A stretch of DNA of 64,000 nucleotides from Cellvibrionales bacterium (GCA_016713115.1 JADJPU010000001.1:1426001-1490000), one strand, 5' to 3'; shown: positions 25,098 to 37,055, counted from the first letter of the stretch. Notes: generated from the sequence alone by a model not told the origin. Numbers and translations: made by a program.

Positions 25098-26633
25098 TCA
25101 AGTTGATGCCGTATTTTCTTTTGTGCGTACTTCGGCGTCAGCATGTTCCGCCGCGTCTTTCTTTTTGCGAGCAGCAGTCACTTCTGCTTTAGTTTTGTGT
25201 TTGATCAGTTTGCCTTTCTTAAGCGCCGCGGCTTTTAAATCTGCTAGCGATTTTTCTAGGCATTCACGGTAGAAGCCTGGGTCAGGCATGCTCTCGCGAT
25301 CTCCGAGAATACTGATCGTTACCGTGCCGCAATAACTCATTACCAAATGGAAAAGACCAACACCGGGTGTCAGTAAGCCTACACCGTGGTACTGCACCAA
25401 TTTTGCACCGCAGCAGTACAGTGGAAATGGAGGGCCTGGAACATTGGATACCACAGAGCAAAAGTTGATCGGTAAGTTGCCGGTCAATTGGTTGTCGATA
25501 TAGAGATGCACCAAGCTCTTGGTGAGGCGCGGTGAGAAAACGCCGGCTAGTTTCAACGCATCCACCAGCGGTGTTTGTTCGCCAAACTCTTTGGCTTCGC
25601 AGGTGCTTTTGTGAATAGCGTGCAAGCGTTCTACCGGATCTTCGATATCGGAGTGAATGTTGGCAAAAATAGAGCCAATTTGATTGTGTTCGTCGGTGTC
25701 GCCACGGCGACTGCGCATGTCCACTGGCATGGTGACGCACAGCGCATCTTGAGGCAGTTCATTGTGGTGTTGCAGGTAACGGCGGATGCCGCCAGAAACC
25801 ACAGCCAATGCCACATCGTTCACTTTGACATCGGTGGCATTTTTTATCACTTTGAAATCTTCTAAATCAAACAACGCCGCCTCAAAGACGCGGTAGGGCC
25901 CCACGGGATTATTGAATCGTGTCTTGGGTGCGCGAATCTCCGGCATAGGGATGTTGCCGCGACGCACATCAAGCAAATTTTTGCCAATTGCAAAGCCGGT
26001 TTTATATAAGCCTTTCACGAGGTCGATACTGTTGCGCGCGGTGTTGAATGCGCCGCGTGACAGCATATTGATTGCAGTAGGTGGCACTTCGGCCAAATAG
26101 TTGGGTGCTTCGTCTTCTTCCATGCCGGAAGGATTGGGTTCTAGGTCGTGTAAGGCGGCCATGAAAGAGGAGCCGCCCGCGCCGTCCACCAGCGAGTGGT
26201 GCATTTTGGTGTAGACCGCAAAGCAGTTTTTAGGAAGATGCGGAATATTGTCCAAGCCTTCGATGATGTACGCCTCCCACAGTGGACGCGACATATCGAT
26301 AGGGCGTGCGTGCAAGCGTGCAATTTGGATGCACAGCTGCCGCCAGTCGCCAGGCTTAGGCAGGGCGATGTGACGCAGGTGAAACTCCATGTCGAAGTTG
26401 TCGTCTTTGATCCAGTACGGACGATCGTAACCACCAGGCACCTGCACAAGGCGCGTGCGGAAAATCGGCAGTTTTTTTAGCTTACGCTCGAAGCTGGCGA
26501 TGACTTCTTTAAAGCGAACAGGGCCATCCGGTGCGGTGGACTGGTCATAAATACCAAGACCGCCGATATGCTGCGGCGTGTTAGGGTGTTCAAGGTTGAT
26601 AAAGGCGGAATCGAGTACGCTTAACTGCTTCAT
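25098..26633 (-). CDS. Wax ester synthase/diacylglycerol acyltransferase
   Basis: A 511-residue member of the bacterial WS/DGAT family, which joins acyl-CoA to fatty alcohols or diacylglycerol to make storage lipid at the membrane. The catalytic motif HHxxxDG appears as MHHSLVDGAGG (about 144-154). Other family marks are the N terminus LSVLDSAFINLEHPNTPQHIGG, PxNxxxGPxR-like FNNPVGPYRVF, and VSNVPGPPFPLYCCGAKL with LLTPGVGL near the C terminus. The last 45 residues are a Lys/Glu-rich tail. Such genes are common in Marinobacter and related marine gammaproteobacteria. It is transcribed alone, divergently from an SGNH hydrolase. Confidence 0.93.
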   Translation of the reverse strand: MKQLSVLDSAFINLEHPNTPQHIGGLGIYDQSTAPDGPVRFKEVIASFERKLKKLPIFRTRLVQVPGGYDRPYWIKDDNFDMEFHLRHIALPKPGDWRQLCIQIARLHARPIDMSRPLWEAYIIEGLDNIPHLPKNCFAVYTKMHHSLVDGAGGSSFMAALHDLEPNPSGMEEDEAPNYLAEVPPTAINMLSRGAFNTARNSIDLVKGLYKTGFAIGKNLLDVRRGNIPMPEIRAPKTRFNNPVGPYRVFEAALFDLEDFKVIKNATDVKVNDVALAVVSGGIRRYLQHHNELPQDALCVTMPVDMRSRRGDTDEHNQIGSIFANIHSDIEDPVERLHAIHKSTCEAKEFGEQTPLVDALKLAGVFSPRLTKSLVHLYIDNQLTGNLPINFCSVVSNVPGPPFPLYCCGAKLVQYHGVGLLTPGVGLFHLVMSYCGTVTISILGDRESMPDPGFYRECLEKSLADLKAAALKKGKLIKHKTKAEVTAARKKKDAAEHADAEVRTKENTAST

Positions 26634-26690
26634 TGGTGTGCCTGTCTATCCGTGAGGGTGAACGCGTAATTATCAGATAAATGTCGTAGA

Positions 26691-26709
26691 TTGGCTAGGG
26701 TTTAGCCAA
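26691..26709. repeat. Inverted repeat in divergent promoter region
   Basis: TTGGCTA and TAGCCAA are separated by five bases within the 98-base gap between the WS/DGAT gene and the SGNH hydrolase gene. It could be an operator for one or both genes, or a leader hairpin; nothing else in the gap is recognisable. Confidence 0.35.
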
Positions 26710-26731
26710 GACTTATTTAAGGGGTATTGAG

Positions 26732-27676
26732 GTGCGTTGTCGATTGCGATGTTTGTGGTATGTGCCGCTGACGCTATTGGCTATGGTTTTGGTCTGTGAA
26801 TTATTGCTGCAACTTGGGGCGCTGCTAGTGCACGAGCAATCACGGCTGGTGCCGGAGCAGTGGCGGCAGATGAACCGCACACGCATTTTGGCATTGGGTG
26901 ATTCCAACACTTATGGCTTGTATTTAAACGCAGAGGAGTCGTGGCCGGCACAATTTGAGCAATCTTGGAATAGGACGCATCCGCAATCGGCGATTGAAGT
27001 GTTGAATTTAGGTTTTCCTGCAACCAATTCTTTCCGCGTGCTGGATAATTTGCCGACACTGATGGATAAGTTGTCGCCGGATATCGTGCTCATTATGGTG
27101 GGGTTTAACGATTTTTGGACCCCAGTAGAAACATTGCCGTCAATGGAAAAAACATCTGAGATTATCGCGGCGTGGCATTGGCTAAAAAATCACAGTCGTT
27201 TGTATCGTTTGTATGCCATTTGGTCGCGCAGCTTTATTACACAGCAAGATATGACTTTTGGTTCGCCGCGCGATATTACGCAGTTGGACTTAAGTAAGCG
27301 CGATACTCATCTAGTGAAAACTAAAGATGGCACGGAGTTTTTTCTTGGTACCTTGCCCGGAGATCCATCACGCCATCGCTATGAATTAGTAAAAAATCTT
27401 CAGACAATGGTTGAGATAGTGAGCAAGCGCGAAAAAAAAATTTATTTGATGACTTATCCATCAAATGGAGGGTTTTATCCTGGCGCTAACAAACGCATTA
27501 GGGAAGTGGCGCAACAACAGAAATATCCGCTGATTGATATTACTCCATTATTTATTGCGCGTTGTGGAGAAGAATCAAATTTGTGTGAGAGTTTATTGTT
27601 CCATGACGGGCATGCAACAGCAAAAGGTAATGCACTGGTGGCGGATGCTGTGCAGTCCGCGTTGTTTTCTGAATGA
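26732..27676 (+). CDS. Membrane-anchored SGNH/GDSL hydrolase
   Basis: 314 residues from a GTG start. An N-terminal hydrophobic helix (about 9-33) anchors or exports the protein, placing the catalytic part in the periplasm. SGNH blocks: block I ALGDSNTYG (about 54-62, nucleophile Ser), block III VGFNDFW (Asn; about 112-118) and block V FHDGHATAKGN (Asp/His; about 290-300). The substrate cannot be told; esterases, lipases and carbohydrate deacetylases share this fold. It diverges from a wax ester/triacylglycerol synthase, which makes a lipid-related role conceivable but unproven. Confidence 0.8.
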   Translation: MRCRLRCLWYVPLTLLAMVLVCELLLQLGALLVHEQSRLVPEQWRQMNRTRILALGDSNTYGLYLNAEESWPAQFEQSWNRTHPQSAIEVLNLGFPATNSFRVLDNLPTLMDKLSPDIVLIMVGFNDFWTPVETLPSMEKTSEIIAAWHWLKNHSRLYRLYAIWSRSFITQQDMTFGSPRDITQLDLSKRDTHLVKTKDGTEFFLGTLPGDPSRHRYELVKNLQTMVEIVSKREKKIYLMTYPSNGGFYPGANKRIREVAQQQKYPLIDITPLFIARCGEESNLCESLLFHDGHATAKGNALVADAVQSALFSE

Positions 27677-27689
27677 ACAGCGCAAAAAA

Positions 27690-28118
27690 TTAGCGTTTTC
27701 CGCCGCGCAATTTATCTTGTAGCAGCGCTTCTTGTACCAATTCACGCAGTATGGCTTCGAGGCGCGGTAGCGCGCTGCGCACCACATCGTCTACTAATTT
27801 TTCTCGGCTCCGTGTGGTGGATAGCAAGGTGTGCGTGGCGACAGGGAAATTGTTTTCGTCATTATTTAGCTTGGGTTTTTTGCTGCGTCGCGTTAGACCG
27901 TCTTGATGGCGGTGCTCCATCCCCAGCGTGGGAATGCTGTCGTCTGGGAGAAGTACGGGAATATGGCCCGATGCCACATGATTGCTGTGGTTTTCTTCAG
28001 ATTTTGCAGAATTTTCAGTCAGTAGATTGCGTATTGATTCTAATTCACTCAGGAGATCGTCGCGCCGCTGATGCTTGGCTTCCGCATTTCCCATGGTCTT
28101 GTTGTCATCCGTATTCAT
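27690..28118 (-). CDS. Hypothetical protein downstream of holC
   Basis: 142 residues, hydrophilic, with no signal peptide or membrane segment and no family I recognise. An N-terminal acidic/helical part (DDLLSELESIRNLLTEN) is followed by a low-complexity middle and a C-terminal helix (REKLVDDVVRSALPRLEAILRELVQEALLQDKL). The start overlaps the holC stop by four bases (ATGA), so it is translated with the DNA polymerase III chi subunit; pseudomonads often have a short uncharacterised gene here before valS, which is absent. Function unknown. Confidence 0.7.
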   Translation of the reverse strand: MNTDDNKTMGNAEAKHQRRDDLLSELESIRNLLTENSAKSEENHSNHVASGHIPVLLPDDSIPTLGMEHRHQDGLTRRSKKPKLNNDENNFPVATHTLLSTTRSREKLVDDVVRSALPRLEAILRELVQEALLQDKLRGGKR

Positions 28119-28546
28119 GCGCTTTTTTTCATGTCGTTGATTTTGATGTCATAGCCGCGTTCCTGGTAAAAACGAAACCGTTTGCGGCTAATGTCTAGCT
28201 GTATCTCGTCCTGCGTAACAATTTCAGCAACCCGCGCAAAACGACTAAAAAATGGGGGGATATTAGTGCTTAGGTTGATCAGTAAGTCATGGTGTGATGA
28301 CGGTTCTTCCTGCCAGCCGATATACACGGGTGTTTGTTGACTGGCAGGAAGGGTGGCATGCGGCAGAAAGCTTTCCGTCTTGAATGACCATAACAGCGCG
28401 TTGAGTGCGCTGCCAGCTTCATTGTTGTCAGTTTGGATAAGGATGCGATTGTCTAGCTGCCATGCTTTCTCTGCCAAACGACATGCGAACAACTGACGAG
28501 ATTGTTCATCGCGTTGTGGCAATAAATAAAAATCAATACGCGTCAT
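28115..28546 (-). CDS. holC: DNA polymerase III subunit chi
   Basis: 143 residues. Chi links the clamp loader (through psi) to single-stranded DNA-binding protein. The N terminus MTRIDFYLLPQRDEQSRQLFACRLAEKAW and the central FLPHATLPASQQTPVYIGWQEEP with LLINLSTNIPPFFSRFARVAEIV (in parts) fit the HolC family. It starts two bases after the pepA stop; pepA-holC is a conserved gammaproteobacterial pair. Confidence 0.92.
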   Translation of the reverse strand: MTRIDFYLLPQRDEQSRQLFACRLAEKAWQLDNRILIQTDNNEAGSALNALLWSFKTESFLPHATLPASQQTPVYIGWQEEPSSHHDLLINLSTNIPPFFSRFARVAEIVTQDEIQLDISRKRFRFYQERGYDIKINDMKKSA

Positions 28547-28548
28547 GT

Positions 28549-30036
28549 TTAAGATTTTTGGTTCTTGTTGTAATCGATCAAAAAACGCACCAGCAGCGGA
28601 ACGGGTCTGCCCGTCGCGCCTTTGTTACTGCCGGAACTGTTCCATGCTGTGCCGGCAATATCCAGATGCGCCCACGCATAGTTTTCGGTAAAGCGTGCGA
28701 GAAAACAGGCAGCCGTGACTGATCCAGCATTGCGTCCGCCAACATTCGCCACATCGGCGTATGGGCTTTTTAATTGTTGCTGATATTCTTCCCACAGAGG
28801 CATGCGCCATGCTTTGTCTTCTGCGCGCATGCTGGCGGCGAATAATTGTTCGCCCAGTTTTTCATCGTTGCTGTACAGGCCGCTGGCGTGATTGCCAAGA
28901 GCAACCACGCAGGCGCCAGTGAGTGTGGCGATATCGATCACGGCTGCAGGTTTAAAGCGTTCAACATAAGTTAGCGCATCGCACAGTACCAATCTGCCTT
29001 CGGCATCCGTGTTTATTACTTCGATGGTTTTTCCGCTCATACTGGTCACGATGTCGCCGGGCTTGGTGGCGTGACCGCTAGGCATGTTTTCTGCGCAGGC
29101 TAAAACGCCAATTACATTCATCGGCAGTTGCAGTGCGCTGATAGCCTGCATGGTGCCGAGTACACTCGCTGCGCCGCACATGTCAAATTTCATTTCTTCC
29201 ATGCCGGCGCCAGGTTTCAAACTGATGCCGCCGGTATCAAAAGTGATGCCTTTGCCAACCAGAACAACCGGCGGCTCATTTTTTTTGCTGCCGCGATATT
29301 CCATCACTACCAATTTAGCGGGTTGATCGCTGCCGGCAGAGACAGACAATAAGGAACCCATTTTTAACGCGCGCATTTGTTTTTCATCCAGCACGCTGAC
29401 AGAAAAATTTTTCTGTTGCTTCGCTAGTTTTTGTGCCTGCTCCGCTAAATAAGTTGGCGTACAAACATTACCGGGCAGATTGCCCAACTCGCGTGCCAAT
29501 GCCATGCCTTCTGCTATCGCGGTGCCGGTTGCCAGCGCTTGATTGATAATCTTTTGCTGCTGAGCGCTGTGCCAGACTGCTTTTTTCAATGCCGCGAGCT
29601 TCTTATCTTTTTTCATCGCGCTGAAATGGTAGGTGCTATTGCTTAAGCGTTGGGCTGCCAATTCCGCACACCAAGCGGCATCTCGGTCTTCAACGCTGAT
29701 CTCGTCCAGTAACAGGGTTGCGTCTTTCGCGTTTGCTTTATGCAGGGTGTCGGCGATCTGCCCGAGTAGAGTGAGAAATTGCGGACGCGTCAGCGGCTTG
29801 CCGTCACCAGCCCCTACTAGCAACAATCGCTCTGCCGCAATAGCGTCAATGTGAGGTAGCAGAAGCGATTCACCCGCTTTGCCGGTGATGTCGCCCCGTT
29901 TTTTTAGCTGTGCGATGAGTGCATCCAATGCGCCACTGGCGTGTGCCGAGTTTGCTTTGCCACTAAAGACGGGTAAGACCAAACAATCAGTTTTGCAGGT
30001 AAGTGGCTTGGTGGCTTGGTTGCTGATGGTCAGCAT
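28549..30036 (-). CDS. pepA: Cytosol aminopeptidase (leucyl aminopeptidase)
   Basis: A 495-residue M17 metallopeptidase that removes N-terminal residues from peptides as a hexamer with two metals per active site; in E. coli it also binds DNA. The catalytic half shows VLVGKGITFDTGGISLKPG, the lysine and Asp ligands, and the family signature NTDAEGRLVLCDAL (about 339-352). Length is normal. It is divergent from lptF, the arrangement seen in E. coli and Pseudomonas. Confidence 0.96.
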   Translation of the reverse strand: MLTISNQATKPLTCKTDCLVLPVFSGKANSAHASGALDALIAQLKKRGDITGKAGESLLLPHIDAIAAERLLLVGAGDGKPLTRPQFLTLLGQIADTLHKANAKDATLLLDEISVEDRDAAWCAELAAQRLSNSTYHFSAMKKDKKLAALKKAVWHSAQQQKIINQALATGTAIAEGMALARELGNLPGNVCTPTYLAEQAQKLAKQQKNFSVSVLDEKQMRALKMGSLLSVSAGSDQPAKLVVMEYRGSKKNEPPVVLVGKGITFDTGGISLKPGAGMEEMKFDMCGAASVLGTMQAISALQLPMNVIGVLACAENMPSGHATKPGDIVTSMSGKTIEVINTDAEGRLVLCDALTYVERFKPAAVIDIATLTGACVVALGNHASGLYSNDEKLGEQLFAASMRAEDKAWRMPLWEEYQQQLKSPYADVANVGGRNAGSVTAACFLARFTENYAWAHLDIAGTAWNSSGSNKGATGRPVPLLVRFLIDYNKNQKS

Positions 30037-30066
30037 GGTGTGGACGCTCCAGTGGGGTTTAGATTC

Positions 30067-30096
30067 TTGGCTCGAATAAAGCCGTGCTGGTATAGT
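30067..30096 (+). promoter_or_regulatory. Promoter for lptF-lptG
   Basis: TTGGCT (30067-30072), an 18-base spacer and TATAGT (30091-30096) in the divergent pepA-lptF region, about 77 bases before the lptF start. Both hexamers are fair sigma70 matches. Confidence 0.5.
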
Positions 30097-30172
30097 CTAC
30101 CTTCAGTGGTAGCGCCTTCAACCTTCACCAGCGCACCAAATACAACTTCTTTGTTAATGGACCCTTGCCGTG

Positions 30173-31300
30173 ATGCTGCCCCGCTTTATTTTGGCGCGAT
30201 ATTTTGCACGAGAGATTTTGCAAACCACCTTCGCTGTCACGCTGATTTTGTTGTTGATCTTTTTGTCGGGTCGATTTGCTGGGTATTTGGCAGATGCTGC
30301 CAGTGGAAAAATTTCCGCCGAAATTATTGCTTACTTATTACTGTATCGTGCACCTAGCATTTTGCAGCGCATTCTTCCGTTAGGTTTGTTTCTCGGCATC
30401 TTGTTGGTATTTGGACGCATGTATGTCGAAAATGAAATTACAGCCTTGCATTCTGCGGGCATCGGTGTGGCGCGATTGTTGTTGTTGATCAGCTTGGCGG
30501 TAGTTCCGGTGGCGGCGCTTACAGGTTGGCTGGCAATCTATGTAAGTCCAGAAGGTTTTCAGCGCGCAGAGCAGCTATTAAACGGCGAGAGAAAGCGCAG
30601 TGATTTGGATTTGATCGAGCCAGGAAAGTTTTTAGACTTGCGCGCGAGGCGAGGCGTGTTGTACACCGGCAACATCAGCGATGGTCGTAAGACGATGGAA
30701 GATGTGTTTGCTGTTGAGCAGCACAATGACGGCGCGTGGACAATATTTCGTGCGGCTTATGGCTCGCAACATTACGATGAAACGCAGGATGCGCGTTACA
30801 CCACATTAAATGATGGCGTGCGCTATTCTTTGCGTCCCGGCGAAGTGGGCGGAGAGCGCCTGCGGTTTTCTGCTTTAAAGCAGCATATGAGTTCATCTGA
30901 TGTTGAGCACGGTGCGCGCAAGTTGAAAGAGGATTCATTATCGCTATCGTATTTGATGAAAGAGATTGAAAGCCCATCACTAGAAGCACCTGCTTGGCGC
31001 TGGACGCTGATTGCCACAGTGCAGTGGCGTTTTTCTTTGATCGTCTTGGTGTTGTTGGTGGCGGTGCTGGCTGTGGCAATGAGCCGCACTACACCGCGGC
31101 AAGGTCGTTACATTAAGTTATTGCCGGCGATGCTGTTGTACTTCGCGTACATGACCGCATTGGATACATTGCGGCTAAAAATAGGCGAAGGCGATGTTGG
31201 GGTAATGCCTGGAATGCTGACCGCGCATATCTTGTTTTTAGTGTTGGCCTTGCTGTTGTTATTCAGCGATCGACTGTTGCAGTGGAGAAAACGCGCATGA
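30173..31300 (+). CDS. lptF: Lipopolysaccharide export permease LptF
   Basis: About 375 residues from ATG 30173 (a GTG three bases upstream is in frame). An inner-membrane permease of the LptB2FG extractor, with transmembrane helices at about 12-36, 55-77 and 100-122, a periplasmic jellyroll domain, and three C-terminal helices (about 280-370). The family start LPRFILARYFAREILQTTF is clear. Its stop overlaps the lptG ATG by four bases. Confidence 0.95.
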   Translation: MLPRFILARYFAREILQTTFAVTLILLLIFLSGRFAGYLADAASGKISAEIIAYLLLYRAPSILQRILPLGLFLGILLVFGRMYVENEITALHSAGIGVARLLLLISLAVVPVAALTGWLAIYVSPEGFQRAEQLLNGERKRSDLDLIEPGKFLDLRARRGVLYTGNISDGRKTMEDVFAVEQHNDGAWTIFRAAYGSQHYDETQDARYTTLNDGVRYSLRPGEVGGERLRFSALKQHMSSSDVEHGARKLKEDSLSLSYLMKEIESPSLEAPAWRWTLIATVQWRFSLIVLVLLVAVLAVAMSRTTPRQGRYIKLLPAMLLYFAYMTALDTLRLKIGEGDVGVMPGMLTAHILFLVLALLLLFSDRLLQWRKRA

Positions 31301-32376
31301 AGCAGTTGAATCGTTATATCGCAAAACATGTCGTGGCAGCGATCTTGCTGGTTATTGTCATGTTGGTGGGCTTGTTTTCGGTTTCTCTTTTTGCGGAGGA
31401 GATGTCAGAGGCTCCGAAGCATTACAGTTTGGTCAATGTGTTGATTTATGTGCTGTTTAGCGTGCCAAGTATGGTGGCAGAAAACTCTACCTTTGCGATG
31501 TTGATTGGCAGCTTGCTGGGCTTGGGAGTTTTAGCGAGTCAGAGCGAATTGACCGTTATGCGCGCCAGCGGTGTTTCCGTGTTGCGTATCGTGTGGATGG
31601 TGGTGAAGCCGGCATTGATCATTGTGGTCGTGATTGGACTGGTCCGTGAATACATCGTGCCGGTTTCTGATCGTTACGCCAACACCTTTCGCGCGCAAAA
31701 AATTGAAGCAGACCCTGCTTTTAACTTGATACGCAGTGATCGAGGCTTGTGGCTGCGCGAAAATAATCAATTTATTCATCTCAATTATGTGAGCGGAAAA
31801 GGTGAGATTTTTGGTTTCGCGCGCTTTGCTTTTGATGCTAAAGGTGAACTGCAGTTTGCCCAGTATGCACCGCATGCTGTGCATGTTAGCGATACGGCTC
31901 AACGCGGTTGGCAATTAGAAAAACCCAAGACGACTGTGTTTGGTGATAATCAGGTTGTAGCCGGCGCGCAAGAAGACTTTTGGCAAAGTGAGCTTGTGCC
32001 TAATTTGTTATCGGTTGTGGCTATAGATTCCGACGAATTGAGTTTGCGTGAGCTGCGTTCCTATATCCGTTATTTGGATGAACAGCATCAGGATGCGCGC
32101 ATTGCTAAGTTGTCATTCTGGAAGCGCGCACTGCAGCCCTTGGCGATGATTGGTTTGGTGTTGATCGCCGTGTCCTTTATTTTCGGCTCGCTGCGCGAAA
32201 CTACCATGGGCTATCGCTTGTTTTTTGGTGTGATGCTGGGTATGGCCTTTCGGTTTAGTCAAAGCATCTTAGGGCCAACCAGTATTGTCTACGGCTTTGC
32301 GCCGTGGGTCGCAATTGCATTGCCCATTGTGATTTGCTGGGGCTTGGGGTTTTTTCTGTTGTCGCGGGTTAAATAA
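31297..32376 (+). CDS. lptG: Lipopolysaccharide export permease LptG
   Basis: 359 residues; second permease of the LptB2FG complex. The N-terminal MKQLNRYIAKHVVAAILLVIVMLVG and the VMRASGVSVLRI coupling-helix stretch (about 88-99) are typical; the C-terminal helices contain the MTMGYRLFFG-like sequence TTMGYRLFFGVMLGMAF. ATG 31297 is taken because it overlaps the lptF stop. Its ATPase LptB is encoded 16 kb away at the kds-lpt locus. Confidence 0.95.
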   Translation: MKQLNRYIAKHVVAAILLVIVMLVGLFSVSLFAEEMSEAPKHYSLVNVLIYVLFSVPSMVAENSTFAMLIGSLLGLGVLASQSELTVMRASGVSVLRIVWMVVKPALIIVVVIGLVREYIVPVSDRYANTFRAQKIEADPAFNLIRSDRGLWLRENNQFIHLNYVSGKGEIFGFARFAFDAKGELQFAQYAPHAVHVSDTAQRGWQLEKPKTTVFGDNQVVAGAQEDFWQSELVPNLLSVVAIDSDELSLRELRSYIRYLDEQHQDARIAKLSFWKRALQPLAMIGLVLIAVSFIFGSLRETTMGYRLFFGVMLGMAFRFSQSILGPTSIVYGFAPWVAIALPIVICWGLGFFLLSRVK

Positions 32377-32397
32377 AATACAGAAAAAAATCAGAAG

Positions 32398-32840
32398 TTA
32401 TTTTCTTTTTTCATGAACCACCACCCGCGTGCCAGATAGTTTGTCGTGCCAGGTTTCATGTTTAGGTAATAGGCACCAAAAAAAGCCCAGACCGGCGCAG
32501 GCGAGAGACAGGATGCCCGCGCACCAGCGTTTGAGGCAGTGTTTGAGTGTTAGCGGGGTGCCGTCGATGGTTTCTAATTGTAAGCGCCACGCTTGCATGC
32601 CCAATGTCTGCTTGTTCAGTAACCAAAAACACAATAGAACGCACAAACAACAAGCAACATGCCAACAAACAACAGCGGATTGCCGCCAGCTGTGCTGGAT
32701 GTTTCCACATAGGTTTTCCCAAATAACCAGCTTTCAATGCCGACTGCGATGCCGCCAAACAACATCAGCAGGCCAAATAATAAAAAACTGTCGTAAATGA
32801 GTGCGCCGAGGCGGCGCCATAGAGGTGCATTCGGCAGCAT
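32398..32840 (-). CDS. RDD family membrane protein, with frameshift
   Basis: The N-terminal part (PLWRRLGALIYDSFLLFGLLMLFGG) carries the Arg and Asp of the RDD motif in the first helix; the C-terminal part has TLGMQAWRLQLETIDGTP and the end HDKLSGTRVVV, both typical of RDD proteins. The two lie in different frames. Adding one base to the five-base run at 32625-32629 joins them (CVFWLLNKQ) into a 147-residue protein with three or four membrane helices. RDD proteins are of uncertain function; some may transport ions. Convergent with lptG and divergent from uvrA. Confidence 0.82.
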
Positions 32841-32890
32841 GGGTGCGGCATCTCGTGTGTGGAATGCTGAGCAGTATAAGCGACAGACGC

Positions 32891-32896
32891 TATAAT
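32891..32896 (+). promoter_or_regulatory. Candidate -10 of the uvrA promoter
   Basis: A perfect TATAAT lies 29 bases before the uvrA start; the best -35 at 17 bases (TGAGCA, 32868-32873) is poor. The flanking sequence does not form an acceptable LexA box, so SOS control is not supported by what I can see. Confidence 0.45.
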
Positions 32897-32924
32897 GGCC
32901 GATCGTCTAACGCTTGGCAGTGCA

Positions 32925-35750
<2,826 letters not shown>

Positions 35751-35777
35751 ACGGGGGATAAACGCGGGGCGGGCCGG

Positions 35778-35783
35778 TATAAT
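35778..35783 (+). promoter_or_regulatory. Candidate -10 before hisB
   Basis: A perfect TATAAT 27 bases before the hisB ATG within the 59-base uvrA-hisB gap, with no convincing -35. It may give the hisBHA-decarboxylase unit its own transcription. Confidence 0.4.
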
Positions 35784-35809
35784 GGCGGTTTATTCTGTGC
35801 GAGGTTCCC

Positions 35810-36403
35810 ATGACTGAACGCAAAGCCAGTGTCCAACGCGACACGCTGGAAACGCAGATTCAAGTTGCTATCAATCTCGATGGCACCGGCAAAACCCACT
35901 TTGAAACGCCAGTGCCATTTCTGGAGCATATGCTGGACCAAATTGCGCGCCACGGCCTGATTGATCTCGATGTGAGAGCGCAGGGCGATGTGCATATCGA
36001 TGATCACCACACAGTAGAAGATGTTGGCATCACACTGGGGCAGGCGTTTGCGCAGGCGGTGGGCGATAAAAAAGGTATTTGCCGTTACGGCCATGCCTAT
36101 GTGCCGCTCGATGAAGCGCTGTCGCGTGTGGTGATCGATTTTTCCGGTCGCCCCGGTTTGGAAATGCATGTCAATTTTACGCGCAGTCGCGTGGGCGATT
36201 TTGATGTCGATTTGTTTTACGAATTTTTCCAAGGCTTCGTCAATCACGCGGGTGTGACGCTGCACATCGACAATTTGCGCGGTGCGAATACGCATCACCA
36301 AATCGAAACCATTTTTAAAGCCTTTGGCCGTGCGTTGCGCATGGCACTCACGCCAGACCCGCGCATGGTTGGGCAAATGCCGTCTACCAAAGGCACGCTG
36401 TAA
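35810..36403 (+). CDS. hisB: Imidazoleglycerol-phosphate dehydratase
   Basis: 197 residues, monofunctional, as in pseudomonads (no fused phosphatase). Manganese-binding histidine motifs are visible: FLEHMLDQIARHGLIDL (about 40-56), DDHHTVEDVGI (about 64-74) and the C-terminal RGANTHHQIETIFKAFGRAL. hisH starts three bases after the stop. Confidence 0.96.
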   Translation: MTERKASVQRDTLETQIQVAINLDGTGKTHFETPVPFLEHMLDQIARHGLIDLDVRAQGDVHIDDHHTVEDVGITLGQAFAQAVGDKKGICRYGHAYVPLDEALSRVVIDFSGRPGLEMHVNFTRSRVGDFDVDLFYEFFQGFVNHAGVTLHIDNLRGANTHHQIETIFKAFGRALRMALTPDPRMVGQMPSTKGTL

Positions 36404-36405
36404 CC

Positions 36406-37053
36406 ATGTCATCTTCTGTTGCCGTAATTGATTACGGCATGGGCAATTTGCACTCCGTCGCTAAAGCGTTAGAGCATGTTGCGCCCAATGCGCGCGTGAT
36501 AGTCACCAATAATCCCGCAGAGATTCGCGCCGCCGATCGTGTGGTGTTTCCTGGTGTTGGCGCCATGCGCGACTGCATGGCAGGTATTCGTCAAGTGGGT
36601 GCGGATGTTTTGGTCAAAGAAGCGATAGCGCAAAAACCGGTGTTGGCAATTTGTGTGGGTATGCAGGCGCTGATGACGCACAGCGAAGAAAACAGCGGTG
36701 TCGATTGCTTGAATATTTTGCAAGGTGCAGTGCGCTTTTTTGGCAACGATTTACGGGATAGCGATGACCAACGCTTGAAAGTGCCGCATATGGGTTGGAA
36801 CGAAGTGTCGCAAACCAAGTCTCATGCGCTGTGGGCAGAGATTCCTCAAAATAGCCGGTTTTATTTCGTGCACAGCTACTATGTGGCTGCGCAAAATCGC
36901 GCGCTGGTAGCGGCCAGTGGTGATTATGGTGTGTCGTTTGATGCGGCGCTGCTCACCAAAAATCTGTTTGCGGTGCAGTTCCATCCAGAAAAAAGTCACA
37001 CCGCCGGTTTGCAATTATTAAAAAACTTTATGTCTTGGGATGGGTGTTGTTAG
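36406..37053 (+). CDS. hisH: Imidazole glycerol phosphate synthase, glutaminase subunit HisH
   Basis: 215 residues; class I glutamine amidotransferase providing ammonia to HisF. Seen: VIDYGMGNLHSVAKAL start, FPGVGAMRDCM oxyanion region, nucleophile in ICVGMQ (Cys about 84), and FYFVHSYYV and AVQFHPEKSH with the catalytic His and Glu. The usual GICLGMQ reads AICVGMQ. Its partner gene hisF, normally two genes downstream, is not in this window. Confidence 0.95.
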   Translation: MSSSVAVIDYGMGNLHSVAKALEHVAPNARVIVTNNPAEIRAADRVVFPGVGAMRDCMAGIRQVGADVLVKEAIAQKPVLAICVGMQALMTHSEENSGVDCLNILQGAVRFFGNDLRDSDDQRLKVPHMGWNEVSQTKSHALWAEIPQNSRFYFVHSYYVAAQNRALVAASGDYGVSFDAALLTKNLFAVQFHPEKSHTAGLQLLKNFMSWDGCC

Positions 37054-37055
37054 TC

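Noticed and set aside
32865..32886. A possible LexA box before uvrA
   Set aside because: The half-sites do not match CTGT and ACAG at the required eight-base spacing, so SOS control cannot be claimed.
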